DNA of 64,000 bases from Anaerolineaceae bacterium (GTDB lineage Bacteria > Chloroflexota > Anaerolineae > Aggregatilineales > Phototrophicaceae), in contig NZXX01000002.1 of NCBI GenBank assembly GCA_002702065.1, positions 558,001 to 622,000 of the forward strand. The letters run 5' to 3'. The translations under genes were made by a program, and so were the position numbers. Positions 26,712 through 35,953 of this stretch are shown one piece after another; the stretch's first letter is position 1, and every line of letters starts with the position of its first letter. The notes under the pieces were generated by a model, which worked only from the letters and a program-made list of their open reading frames with translations, was not told where the DNA came from and searched no databases.

Positions 26712-29700
26712 TTAACCTTCGACCAGGTGGGTAATCATCTGTAGGAGGGTGTCGCGCTGCACCGGTTTGATGAGGTAGGCGTCGGCCCCCATGTCGGCAT
26801 CCAGACCATGTGATTCGGCAATCGACCAGATGATCACCGGGATGTGGGCGGTGTTCGGGTTGGCCTTGAGGTCGCTGAGGACTTCCCACCCGCTGCGCTG
26901 GGGCATCAGCACATCCATGAGGATGACGGCTGGCAGCAGTTGGGCCGCCAGTTCGATGGCGCGGTCCGGGTTGGTCATGCCGACAACATGATAGCGCCCG
27001 GTGGTCAGGTAATCTTTGGCAAGCTGAATATCGTCCGTGTCGTCATCCAGCACGAGGATCAGTTGTTTGTCGGCGTCAACCGCTTCCAGTTCCGCCGTTT
27101 CAGAGATCGGATTAAGCGGGTCATACGGCAGAAGAACGGTGAAGGCGCTGCCTTTGCCGGGGCTGCTTTCGACCCACATGTACCCTTCATGCAGCATCAC
27201 AAAACGATAGCTGATCGCCAGCCCCAGACCAGAACCGCCATACTCACGCTGGGTTGAACTATCGACCTGCCGGAATGCGTCAAAAATATAGGCCTGGTCA
27301 TCCTGGGCGATGCCGATACCCGTGTCGATGACGCGCAGGGCGATCCATTTGCCATCCGGTACGCCGACATACAGGGGTGGGCGCCATTCTGCGCCGGTAA
27401 TGGCGTCTTTGCGCACCGTGACGGGATAGGCTTCAAGGGTGACGCTGCCTTCTTTGGTAAACTTGATGGCATTATCCAGCAGGTTGGTCAGTACCTGGCG
27501 GATGCGCTGCGGTTCCGCCTGAATGTGCGGCAGGTCCGAGTCGATTTCCTGACGCAGGGCCAGCCCTTTCTTTTCCGCCAGAAATGTCACCGGGGTAATG
27601 GCCTGTTCAATCAGGCTGGTGAGGTTGACCGATTCCAGGTTGACACGCATCTGCCCGGCTTCGATGCGGGACAGATCAAGCACGTCGTTAATCAGTTCGA
27701 GCAGTTGGGTGCCGCCCGTGTTCACGCGCTGGAGCCGGTCGAACTGGGCGTCGTTGATATGGCCATAAGTCCCGCTTTTGAGCATGTCGCTGTAGCCGAT
27801 AATGGCATTGAGCGGGGTGCGCAGTTCGTGGCTGATGTTGGCCAGAAATTCGCTCTTGAGGCGGTTGGCGACCAGGGCTTCTTCATACAGGTCGGCATTG
27901 GCAATGGCGAGGGCCAGCTGGCGCGAAATGGTGATCAGTGTTTCCTGTTCCCAGCGGCTGAAACTGCGCGGTTCTGCCATGCTGTGCAGGCTGATGGCCC
28001 CCAAAAGGCGCGTGCGGGCGATGAGGGGGGCCACCAGTGCCGAGGCGACATTGGCGCGTTTCCAGGCGGTACGGGTCGGGCCGTCGATGTCGCTGGCGTC
28101 CAGGTCTTTATAGGCGAGGACATCCCCGTCGGCCAGCTGCTGGTAGACAGTCCGTTGTTTGAGCAGCAGCCGCAGCCCCTGCACGCCAATCTGCGGATAT
28201 TCGGCCACAAGCTGGCTTTCCATCCGGCGCGAGTCTGTCAGCACGATACTGCAATGATCGGCATGGAAGATGTCGGTGAACTGGCGGGCGGCAGTGGAGA
28301 GAATCTCGTCACGGTCCAGGGTTGAATTGACCATAGTCGAGATGCGATGGATGGCGGCCAGACGCTGGTTGCGCTGCTGAAGGGCTTCCATTGATCGGCG
28401 GGACTGCGCATGGAGGCGGGCATTCTGCACCGCGACAGCAGTCTGGCGGGCAAGTGTAAAGGCGATGCTGACGTGATGCTGGGTGTAAAAGCCGACTTCC
28501 TGCTTGTCCAACGTAATCAGGCCGATGGGCTGGTCTTCGATCAGCAGTGGCACACAGATCCAGCTATGGACCACCGGGGGCATGTCGACCAGTTCAAAGC
28601 GCCGCCATGCCGGGTGTGTTTCGGCATTGTCGAGCAGCATCGGCTGGCGTGAATCCAGCACCACGCGCATGGGATGATCCAGTGTAATGTCGGCCTCGGT
28701 GCCACGTGCGTGCGGGTCGAAGCCCTGATTGGCAGCAATCACGACGCGGCTGCTTTTATCCGTAAAGGCCGTAATGAGCATGATCGAGGCGCTGTCGTAG
28801 GGGACGATGCGCTGCATCTGGTCGAGGATACGGTCGAGCACTTCGTCATATTGCAGGGTGGAACTCACGTCGCGGCTGACGTTCATCAGCGTATTGGCGA
28901 TGTGGCGGCGTTCCTGCTCGGCTTCCAGAAGCTGGGCGTTTTCCAGCGCCAGCGCCAGCTGCGCGGCGATGGTCAGCAGCAGCGACAGGTCGGAGTCGGC
29001 GTAGCTGTCCGGTAGCTGGCTGGATACCCCAATGAGGCCCAGGATTTCGTTGGTGCGGCTGCGCAGCGGCACCCCCAGCCAGGCCCGCACCGGCCAGTCA
29101 TGCGCGATCTGCTCCTCGATTTCCGCCGGGTCGATGCCCAGTGCCGCCATGCGCTCATGCTCGTTGGGCAAGTCGCGGAAGTGCAGGGCAATGCCGTTGC
29201 GGATAACGGCCTGATGCAGCGCCAGCAGCGGCACTTGACCATTGTCACCGTCTTCGTCCGGGCGCAGCGGGAACTGAAAGCTGGCGGTATCCTGATCGTA
29301 CAGCCCGACGAACAGGGTTGACGAATCGAACAACAGGTTCATCTGCTGATACAGCGGCTGCCACAACCCTTCCGGCTCGAGCTGGCTGGCCAGCAGGCGG
29401 CTCAGCTCGTTCATGATTTCCAGTTCCTGCAACCGCCGTTCGTTCAGGCTGAAGATGGCGGCATTTTGCGCCGCGGTGGCGACGGTGTGTGCCAGCGAGG
29501 TCATGATGTGCAGGCTGTTTTCGTCGAAGGCGGCAGGTTGATCCGACAGCAGGCAGATGGCCCCCAGGACCTTGCCCTGCGCCATCATGGGGATGCCGAG
29601 AAATGATTCGGGCTGGTCCGCCTCCAGGTTGAAATACTGGCTGAGGGTGTCGCGTTCGGCATGGGTGCGCCACAGCACCGGCGTTGCGCGGGCGATGATC

Positions 29701-30854
29701 TGCGACAGCAGGTTCTGCGCGGGGGCAAAGGCGAGGTTATAGCGTTTATGGCCCTGCTGGCTGTAGTGGTCGACCTGCATCATCTGGCGGTCCGCGTCGA
29801 AGATGGCGAACTGGAACACGTCCGGTGCCTGCAACTGATCGACCGCTTCGTACACCCGGCGCGACAGGTCTTCGAGGCGCGGTGTCGTGTTGATCAAAAT
29901 GGCGATCTGGTTCAGCGAACTGAGTTTTTGCGTCAGTTCGCGAATGTCATCGACCAGCCATGTGTTATGAATAACCACCGCCAGATGATCGGCAATGTCC
30001 TGAATGGTGGTGACTGCCGTTTCGGTAAAAACACTGGCTTCCCCGGTCTGAAAGCATATCACCCCCAGCGATCTGGTATCGGCTTGCAAAAAGACGGCCA
30101 GCTCGGCTGCGACCGGCTTCACCGGGTCCGGAAAGCCCAATCGACCCTCAAGGGCGGCGTTGTGTTTTACGATGGGCGGTGCCTTAAAATCCGATGGCCA
30201 GACCAGGTTCAGGTCTGTGATCGGAATCGGCGGTGCATCCGGTTCTTCCATCAATTGCGTGGGGCGGTGATAGGTGCAAATCGCTTCCAGATGGCGTTCA
30301 TCGGACGAGAGCAGGTAAGACTGGGCGCTGTCGCAGCCAAAAAAGTGACACAGCATCCGGCTGACGATCTGCATCAATCCGACAATGCGGGGCGGGTCGC
30401 CATGCGCGGGCGTATCGAGCGTCTTGTTCACCAGTGCGCCGAGACCATCCTGTTCGTAGAGGTGGTGCAGCCGCGATGTCAGAACATGAGCCAGCAGGAT
30501 CAGGTGTTCGCCGGGGGGAACATTGCTGTACAGCCACAGTGCGCCGTACAGATGTGTGTCATAGCGCAGCGGTACGACGAGGGCCGGGCCAGGAATTTCA
30601 TCCTGCGACAGCCAGCGGGGCGATTCCCAGTCGCGCCAGAGATGCGGGGCGCGCAACCAGTCCTGAATACTGCGATCAATAACCTGATGCGGTCCGGTGA
30701 ATATCTCCAGATTCTCATGTGATAACAGGCCGATGACTGCCGGGCCATGATGATCCGACAGCCAGTGCAGCAGCGCGTGAACGGCTTCGGTCGGGGTGAC
30801 GGTCTGATGCAGCTGCTGGATGATGGCCTGAGTTTGTTCGTAGTCCGGTGTCAT
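26712..30854 (-). CDS. Hybrid histidine kinase with multiple GAF domains
   Basis: The 1380-residue cytoplasmic kinase has no clear membrane segment. About six GAF modules cover residues 1-980, several recognisable by LGVPLRSRTNEILGLIGV, ICVPLLIEDQPIGLITLDKQ and VAPLIARTRLLGAISLHSMA. The HisKA helix carries phospho-acceptor His 1009 (ANISHELRTPLNAIIGYSDM), followed by an HATPase domain (N-box NLLDNAIKFT near 1123, then DTGIGI and GSGLGLAIS). A C-terminal receiver domain (about 1262-1378) has Asp 1314 in ILMDVLMP and Lys in YLIKPVQRD. It is a light- or ligand-sensing phosphorelay starter. No partner regulator is adjacent. Confidence 0.9.
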   Translation of the reverse strand: MTPDYEQTQAIIQQLHQTVTPTEAVHALLHWLSDHHGPAVIGLLSHENLEIFTGPHQVIDRSIQDWLRAPHLWRDWESPRWLSQDEIPGPALVVPLRYDTHLYGALWLYSNVPPGEHLILLAHVLTSRLHHLYEQDGLGALVNKTLDTPAHGDPPRIVGLMQIVSRMLCHFFGCDSAQSYLLSSDERHLEAICTYHRPTQLMEEPDAPPIPITDLNLVWPSDFKAPPIVKHNAALEGRLGFPDPVKPVAAELAVFLQADTRSLGVICFQTGEASVFTETAVTTIQDIADHLAVVIHNTWLVDDIRELTQKLSSLNQIAILINTTPRLEDLSRRVYEAVDQLQAPDVFQFAIFDADRQMMQVDHYSQQGHKRYNLAFAPAQNLLSQIIARATPVLWRTHAERDTLSQYFNLEADQPESFLGIPMMAQGKVLGAICLLSDQPAAFDENSLHIMTSLAHTVATAAQNAAIFSLNERRLQELEIMNELSRLLASQLEPEGLWQPLYQQMNLLFDSSTLFVGLYDQDTASFQFPLRPDEDGDNGQVPLLALHQAVIRNGIALHFRDLPNEHERMAALGIDPAEIEEQIAHDWPVRAWLGVPLRSRTNEILGLIGVSSQLPDSYADSDLSLLLTIAAQLALALENAQLLEAEQERRHIANTLMNVSRDVSSTLQYDEVLDRILDQMQRIVPYDSASIMLITAFTDKSSRVVIAANQGFDPHARGTEADITLDHPMRVVLDSRQPMLLDNAETHPAWRRFELVDMPPVVHSWICVPLLIEDQPIGLITLDKQEVGFYTQHHVSIAFTLARQTAVAVQNARLHAQSRRSMEALQQRNQRLAAIHRISTMVNSTLDRDEILSTAARQFTDIFHADHCSIVLTDSRRMESQLVAEYPQIGVQGLRLLLKQRTVYQQLADGDVLAYKDLDASDIDGPTRTAWKRANVASALVAPLIARTRLLGAISLHSMAEPRSFSRWEQETLITISRQLALAIANADLYEEALVANRLKSEFLANISHELRTPLNAIIGYSDMLKSGTYGHINDAQFDRLQRVNTGGTQLLELINDVLDLSRIEAGQMRVNLESVNLTSLIEQAITPVTFLAEKKGLALRQEIDSDLPHIQAEPQRIRQVLTNLLDNAIKFTKEGSVTLEAYPVTVRKDAITGAEWRPPLYVGVPDGKWIALRVIDTGIGIAQDDQAYIFDAFRQVDSSTQREYGGSGLGLAISYRFVMLHEGYMWVESSPGKGSAFTVLLPYDPLNPISETAELEAVDADKQLILVLDDDTDDIQLAKDYLTTGRYHVVGMTNPDRAIELAAQLLPAVILMDVLMPQRSGWEVLSDLKANPNTAHIPVIIWSIAESHGLDADMGADAYLIKPVQRDTLLQMITHLVEG

Positions 30855-31012
30855 GTTGTAATCACAACTTTAAGAAACTGGTCTGCTATGATTATGCCAC
30901 AAGGCGCTGATTACCGGCATAGAGGTTCACCCGCTGCACGCAACTTTTACCGGAATCGAACGTAGAATGGCATAATAGGTCAGCGAAGAACGTTCGGGGG
31001 AAGGTTTTCAGG

Positions 31013-31429
31013 ATGGTATCTAAAGCGCGTGCAGATCAAGTGTCCGGTGGTGTTTTCCTGATTGGGCTGGCACTGCTGTTCATGACCGGGTACTGGTGGC
31101 CGGGCATCCTGTTCGTCATTGGGGCCAGCACTATGGCGCGCGGCGTGGCGGAAGGCCGCGACTGGTACAGTGTCCCCGGTGGTTTATGGATGATTGGCCT
31201 GGGACTGGTGTTTGCGTTTGGGTTTAACTGGCCGCTGCTGCTGATCCTGATCGGCGTCAGTATGTTATTTGGTAAATCGTGGCAGGACCGCAACCAGGAC
31301 ACTCAACCTAAAATCAAGAACGACGACAAGCCCAAGAACGATTCCGCGTACACCATTGACGAGTACGAAGACGGCGACGAAACCACCGTTGAAGACCTCA
31401 TCAACAGCAATAAGTCGGATCAGGCGTAG
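31013..31429 (+). CDS. Membrane protein with an acidic tail
   Basis: The 138-residue protein has three or four short membrane helices in residues 12-85, with repeated GLxLLFxxGxxWPxxLxxIG patterns like those of DUF5668/LiaI-type proteins. A charged hydrophilic C-terminus (SWQDRNQDTQPKIKNDDKP to EYEDGDETTVEDLINSNK) follows. GGGGGAAGG lies upstream of ATG 31013. The gene is divergent from the kinase at 26712-30854, so the two share a 158-base regulatory region. No function can be assigned. Confidence 0.7.
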   Translation: MVSKARADQVSGGVFLIGLALLFMTGYWWPGILFVIGASTMARGVAEGRDWYSVPGGLWMIGLGLVFAFGFNWPLLLILIGVSMLFGKSWQDRNQDTQPKIKNDDKPKNDSAYTIDEYEDGDETTVEDLINSNKSDQA

Positions 31430-31519
31430 GGCAGGCGTGGCTGGACGCTGGTGGCACGCAATGCTATAGTTGCGGCTTGATCGTAAACCAGCAGCGGTGC
31501 ATCCCTATGCCCCTGCCTG

Positions 31520-33718
31520 ATGGTGCTGCTATTGATGAGAGTTTTACTGTTTGCTCTGTTGTTATTGATCAGTGTGTCGCCCCTCACCGCGCAAAACACG
31601 CCCGATGCGGTGGTCCGCAGCTTTCTGGAAAACTGGAAGGCGCGCAACTATGATGCGATGTATAACCTGACCAGCGAACGCAGCCGGTCGTTAACGGCTT
31701 TTCCTGTGTTTGAAACCGTATACCGCGAGTCGGATCTGGCGATGGGTCTGGAAGACCTGTCGTTTACGATTCAGAATACGACGATTCAAGGCACCTCCGC
31801 CGCCGTCACCTACGACCTGACGGTGCAGTCCGGCATCTTTGAGGTGATCAACGATCCGGGGCGTATTATGCGCGTGGTCCAGGGGCCGGATGGCTGGCGG
31901 GTGGCCTGGTCGCCAATGGATATTTTTGACGGCATGACCGGGGCGTCTCAGCTGCAACTGGCGGGCCAGCGCGGGGCACGGGCCAACATCTATGACCGTA
32001 ACGGGCTGCCACTGGTGGAGCAGAATGGGACGGTGGTATCGCTGTATGTCCAGCGGCAGACGATCCCCAATGAAGCCTTGTGTCTCGATATTCTGGCGAA
32101 CATGCTGCGCCGCCAGCGGCAGGACCTGGTGACTCTGTTCGACCGCTACAACATCGACACGCGCTTTTATGTGGGTGAAGTCGATGACGACGCCTATACC
32201 GCGCGTCAGGCGGACCTGACCAATGCCTGCGCCGTGACCACCGCCGAACGCCAGACCCGTGATTATTACCGGGGCAACGCCGTGTCGCATGTGACCGGTT
32301 ATATCGGCCAGATTCCGGCGGATAATCTGGAATCGTGGGAAGCGCGCGGCTATCAGGGCGGTGATCTGGTCGGCTTGCGCGGCATCGAACAGGCGTATCA
32401 GGATCAACTGGCGGGTCAGCCTGCCCGCAGCCTGCAAATTCTCGATCCGGGCGGAACCGTGATCCGCGAGCTTGGTGAAACCGTCGGGACTCCGCCCCAG
32501 CCGGTCACACTGACGATTGACCGCCCGTTGCAGGTCGAAGTGGCGCAGGCGCTGGCCGATGCCTACAACTACGCCGAAGGTAACTGGGGCAACCGCAACA
32601 TTTCGACGGGTGCTGGTGCAATTGTCATCAACGTCAACACCGGGGCGATTCTGGCCATGGCCAGTTACCCGCTGTTTGAGCCGGACATTTTTAACCCGGA
32701 TACGCTGTGCTGCGGGTTTATCGCGGCGTCGGACCGCATTGCCGAACTGGTCGGCGATACGCGCACCCCCCTGTTCAACCGTGTGATTCAGGGGCAGTAT
32801 TCACCCGGCTCGGTCTACAAGATCGTCACCACAGCGGCGGCGGCTGAAGAAGAAATGATCGGGCCGAATGAAATCTACGATTGCACCCACTATTGGGATG
32901 GAGCCAGCTTTGGCGACACGGTGGGTTTCCAGCGTCCCGACTGGCGTGTGACAGATGGCCTCGACCCAACCGGCCCCATTACAATTTCACAGGCCCTAAC
33001 ATCGTCGTGCGACCCGTTCTTTTACGAAATGGGGGCGCGTCTGTTTAATGAGGTCAGCCCCAGCGCGCTGGTCGAGTATTCGCGCAGCCTGGGGTTGGGC
33101 CAGCGCACCGGCATCGACTATTACGGCAATGAAGCCGCCGGGCAGATCACCGTGCCGCCGTCGCCGTCGGATGCGATTAACAATGCCATTGGTCAGGGTG
33201 ATGTCCAGACCTCCCCGATTCAAATGGCGATGGTCGTTATGGCGATTGCCAATGGGGGCACAGTTTACCAGCCCTATCTGATCGAGCGTGTTGGCGGCGT
33301 GGATTTCACCCCGGTGACCTATGAAGCACAGCCGGAAGCGATCAACGAACTGACCTGGAAAGAACAAACCTACGAGATCGTACGGCAGGGGATGTGTGAT
33401 GTGACCCAGAGCGAAGAACTGGGTACGGGTTACTGGGCATTCTTTGAGGCCGCCTATATCGCCTGCGGCAAGACCGGCACCGCCCAGACCAGCCGCTATC
33501 CCAACGCGTGGTTTGTGGCCTATGCGCCTGCCGACGCGCCCGAAATCGCGGTGGTGGTCATGTCTGAGCAGAGCCGTGAAGGGGCGGATGTGGCGGCCCC
33601 GATTACCCGCCGCATTATGGACTTTTACTTCAATCAACCCTGGCCCGGTTATCCGCTGTGGTGGAACGAAGAGGATTATGCGCCGCTGGATATTCCTGTC
33701 GGGGCAACAGGGGGCTGA
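31520..33718 (+). CDS. Penicillin-binding transpeptidase (PBP2/PbpA-like) with NTF2-like N-domain
   Basis: The product is 732 residues. A signal anchor (about 1-20) is followed by an NTF2/MecA_N-like domain (from AVVRSFLENWKARNYDAMYN, to about 130). A dimerisation domain comes next with YIGQIPADNLESWEARGYQG and VGLRGIEQAYQDQLAG. The transpeptidase domain carries nucleophile Ser 431 in SPGSVYK (SxxK), TSSCDPFF in place of SxN, and KTG in ACGKTGTAQTS. It would cross-link peptidoglycan on the outer face of the membrane during elongation or division. ATG 31520 or ATG 31535 can start the signal. A small zinc-knuckle gene starts 4 bases after its stop. Confidence 0.85.
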   Translation: MVLLLMRVLLFALLLLISVSPLTAQNTPDAVVRSFLENWKARNYDAMYNLTSERSRSLTAFPVFETVYRESDLAMGLEDLSFTIQNTTIQGTSAAVTYDLTVQSGIFEVINDPGRIMRVVQGPDGWRVAWSPMDIFDGMTGASQLQLAGQRGARANIYDRNGLPLVEQNGTVVSLYVQRQTIPNEALCLDILANMLRRQRQDLVTLFDRYNIDTRFYVGEVDDDAYTARQADLTNACAVTTAERQTRDYYRGNAVSHVTGYIGQIPADNLESWEARGYQGGDLVGLRGIEQAYQDQLAGQPARSLQILDPGGTVIRELGETVGTPPQPVTLTIDRPLQVEVAQALADAYNYAEGNWGNRNISTGAGAIVINVNTGAILAMASYPLFEPDIFNPDTLCCGFIAASDRIAELVGDTRTPLFNRVIQGQYSPGSVYKIVTTAAAAEEEMIGPNEIYDCTHYWDGASFGDTVGFQRPDWRVTDGLDPTGPITISQALTSSCDPFFYEMGARLFNEVSPSALVEYSRSLGLGQRTGIDYYGNEAAGQITVPPSPSDAINNAIGQGDVQTSPIQMAMVVMAIANGGTVYQPYLIERVGGVDFTPVTYEAQPEAINELTWKEQTYEIVRQGMCDVTQSEELGTGYWAFFEAAYIACGKTGTAQTSRYPNAWFVAYAPADAPEIAVVVMSEQSREGADVAAPITRRIMDFYFNQPWPGYPLWWNEEDYAPLDIPVGATGG

Positions 33719-33722
33719 TACG

Positions 33723-33962
33723 ATGGAGATTGTACGCTGCGTTTCCTGTGACGGTTATGGCTGGTTCAGCGAGGATGATGGCAGCACGGTCGATTGTGAC
33801 TGGTGCGGCGGGGTCGGCTATGTCTACCGCGATGACCGCGACGTCGATCACAAAATCCCGGAAGCGGAATTTGGCAAGGTGGCCGACGTGCTGGAGAAGC
33901 TGGAGATCGAACGCCTGCGCGAAATAGGTTATACCGGCGGGCCCAAAAAACCCTGGGAATAA
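33723..33962 (+). CDS. Small protein with two CxxCxG zinc knuckles
   Basis: The 79-residue protein has a DnaJ-type cysteine pattern, CVSCDGYGW at residues 6-14 and CDWCGGVGY at about 24-32, which would bind one zinc ion. A helical C-terminus (KVADVLEKLEIERLREIGYT) follows. It begins 4 bases after the stop of the transpeptidase gene and is surely co-translated with it. A role as an adaptor or redox/assembly factor of that system is only inferred, since no J-domain is present. The family is not recognised by name. Confidence 0.75.
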   Translation: MEIVRCVSCDGYGWFSEDDGSTVDCDWCGGVGYVYRDDRDVDHKIPEAEFGKVADVLEKLEIERLREIGYTGGPKKPWE

Positions 33963-34050
33963 AGCTCACCGGTGGAACGATGACACCCTCACAACCAGTT
34001 TGTGATGAATGTCACTTTTGCAAAGGGGGGATGCGGGCGATAATGAGGGC

Positions 34051-34237
34051 ACAATTCAGTACATAAGATTGCCTTCAACGCAGTCGAACTGTCAGCCACA
34101 CCGACGACTGCATTGGGATTGCCCAAATAGTACCCCTTTTCTCGCGAGCGCTGCTCATCCCCGGGCAGCGCTCACCTTTGTGGTCAGCCCACCACAAAGA
34201 AAACACCCCCGCCCATCACATGAGCAGGGGTGTTTCG
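34051..34237 (+). ncRNA. Candidate structured RNA with four hairpins and a terminator
   Basis: Four uninterrupted hairpins line up in 120 bases: GCAGTCG/CGACTGC (34080-34111), TTGGG/CCCAA (34113-34126), GAGCGCTGC/GCAGCGCTC (34146-34173) and CTTTGTGGT/ACCACAAAG (34176-34199). A terminator hairpin (34201-34235) follows. TTTGCA, 16 bases and GATAAT (34017-34044) could be its promoter. No ORF is present. It could instead be the 3' UTR of the PBP operon. No named RNA family is recognised. Confidence 0.35.
34201..34237 (+). terminator. Bidirectional terminator between the PBP operon and the lipoprotein gene
   Basis: AAACACCCC (34201-34209) pairs with GGGGTGTTT (34227-34235) and has T-rich sequence on both sides. 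It serves the plus strand and the convergent lipoprotein gene. Confidence 0.8.
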
Positions 34238-34257
34238 TTTATTGGGGGAGGTACTGC

Positions 34258-35505
34258 CTAGCAGTCACCTCGGCCCAGTTCGTAAGTACGTGAACCCCGG
34301 TTGTCATCCTCGTTGGTTTCGGCGATGGCGTTATTCGGGTCAATGATGAGTGTCAGGGTATGGTCTGCGCCCCAGTTGGTATCGACCGTCAGCGGGATCG
34401 GCCCGACTTTGACAGTCTTGCCGGCTTCAATTTCGCCAAACGAACCGCTGGTTCGTGTGACAAGACCGTTGGACGAATCTTCAACCGCGATGGTGCCGCC
34501 GGGCGATTTGGTTTCGCCGAAGTTGGCAACATCAATGTAAATCTTGAACGTCTTGCCACATTTTTTGTCCGACGGGTCGGTGCTGATATTACCGGCCACC
34601 AGGTTCACGTTGATGTTCGGCGTCGCGGTGGCGGGAACCGGGGTCGGGGTCAGGGTTGGCTTGGGCGGACCTTCATCAATGGGCAGACTATCGACGTTAC
34701 CGGACACGGTCAACAGATTGCCAAAGACCCAGCCTTCAGAGTTGTAGTAGCGGATCTTGTACCACGTGCGCGCCGAATTGACGGCCAGAATTTCGGCTCT
34801 GTCATTGGCGGCGTAACTGCCGATGGGCGGATTAAACAGCGTGTCCGGCCCACGACGAATGTTGACACCGGTGGTGAATGTCGCCATGGGCTTGTTCGGC
34901 GTCGGCGTGTTGGTTGGTTCCGGCGGGTCGGTCGGTTCCGGCGGATCGGTTGGCTCTGGCGTGTCCTGTGCCTGAACCTGTCCGCTGTTGGTGTTCTGAT
35001 TATCGTTCTGGCTGTTGTCGTTGCCAGCATCGCTGGACGGGCCGCCAGCCGTGTTGTCATTCGCGTTATCATCCGGCTGGGCCGGCTGCGATCCCTGGCT
35101 GACCACCGAAATGGTTACGGAAACCGGTGTGCTGGCTGTGCCATCTGCCCGGAAAGCGGTGACGACAATTGTGTGAGCGCCGATGCCTTCGGCGGGCCAG
35201 GATTCGGCAACGGTAAATGATGCGCCGCCCGCTTCGTTGGGGGTGGGCAATGCCGTAAAGGGTTCGTCGTCGACGACGATTTCCACCCGGTCAATGTCGG
35301 GACCAGCATTGGAAATAAGCGCCTGAATATTGACCGGCACACCTTCCAGATAGGCGGCATTGGGCAGAGGCGACACCATCTGCACCACCGGCGCGCCCGT
35401 AATCGGCACGCTGGCGTCGTTCGGGGCCATATTCAGGTTACAGGCTGCCAATAGCAACAGCAGCAGAAACAGGCCCAGGCGACCAGATAATGCGCGTTTT
35501 GACAT
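34258..35505 (-). CDS. Lipoprotein with Ig-like, SH3 and CARDB domains
   Basis: The 415-residue protein has a lipobox LLAAC (Cys about 22). A Big/Ig-like domain (about 40-130) ends in SVTISVV. A long low-complexity spacer with repeated DPPEPT units leads to an SH3b domain (TGVNIRRGPDTLFNPP, YNSEGWVFGNLL), and a CARDB-type domain at the end (NIVNLV region to LIIDPNNAIAETNEDDN). The arrangement suggests an adhesive or wall-binding surface protein exported across the membrane. The start is ATG 35505 with GGAGAT upstream. Confidence 0.8.
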   Translation of the reverse strand: MSKRALSGRLGLFLLLLLLAACNLNMAPNDASVPITGAPVVQMVSPLPNAAYLEGVPVNIQALISNAGPDIDRVEIVVDDEPFTALPTPNEAGGASFTVAESWPAEGIGAHTIVVTAFRADGTASTPVSVTISVVSQGSQPAQPDDNANDNTAGGPSSDAGNDNSQNDNQNTNSGQVQAQDTPEPTDPPEPTDPPEPTNTPTPNKPMATFTTGVNIRRGPDTLFNPPIGSYAANDRAEILAVNSARTWYKIRYYNSEGWVFGNLLTVSGNVDSLPIDEGPPKPTLTPTPVPATATPNINVNLVAGNISTDPSDKKCGKTFKIYIDVANFGETKSPGGTIAVEDSSNGLVTRTSGSFGEIEAGKTVKVGPIPLTVDTNWGADHTLTLIIDPNNAIAETNEDDNRGSRTYELGRGDC

Positions 35506-35608
35506 AAATTCGATCTCCGTCACAGGTGCAGATTGTTTTCAAGCTCTTGACTCTAACGCACCAGCGTTGTTTGCGCGAGTATGGATATGGTAATCGTCGG
35601 GAAAGCGT

Positions 35609-35866
35609 TTATTGGGCTGTGAAGAAACCCATCTCCTGAACATCCACCCGCACGCCATCCAGTTCCTTGGGGATGACATCGTCCGGGTCGAGCTGGGAGG
35701 CGGGCACCTTCTGATCAACCATCACGACAATCGCGACTTCATTGGTATACTGGCCGTCCTTTTTTGCCAGCCCAACCCCAACACCCTGTACATGGGCTTT
35801 GGACATCAGTTCATCGGCATAGCGAGCCTGTACAGCCTGAGCACGGGCAGTCATCTCTTCAGACAT
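35609..35866 (-). CDS. Free-standing copy of the protease N-terminal domain
   Basis: The 85-residue protein matches the first 80 residues of the protease encoded just upstream (35954-37042). Both share a V.GV.VG core, VV.V..K.P, SxL..DVIPK, and DGVR.DV.E.G. No catalytic residues are present. It has no signal peptide. A domain that occurs both fused and free beside a protease is typical of propeptide-type inhibitors, but inhibition is inferred. An alternative is a duplicated oligomerisation domain. It has no visible ribosome-binding site stronger than GAGG at about 35875. Confidence 0.7.
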   Translation of the reverse strand: MSEEMTARAQAVQARYADELMSKAHVQGVGVGLAKKDGQYTNEVAIVVMVDQKVPASQLDPDDVIPKELDGVRVDVQEMGFFTAQ

Positions 35867-35902
35867 GAAAACCTCGCTTTCTTGAATGAACGATTCGCAG
35901 TC

Positions 35903-35937
35903 TTCAGTAATCCGCTTGTCTGTCGCTGATTACTGAA
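35903..35937. repeat. Inverted repeat with CTGA-type sequence
   Basis: TTCAGTAATC (35903-35912) and GATTACTGAA (35928-35937) form a perfect 10-bp stem between the protease gene and its free N-domain gene. It may act as a weak terminator or attenuator. Similar degenerate CTGA-rich tracts occur at 43281-43430, 47296-47340 and 52278-52356. Confidence 0.5.
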
Positions 35938-35953
35938 ATCTGTTTCTGATCAC

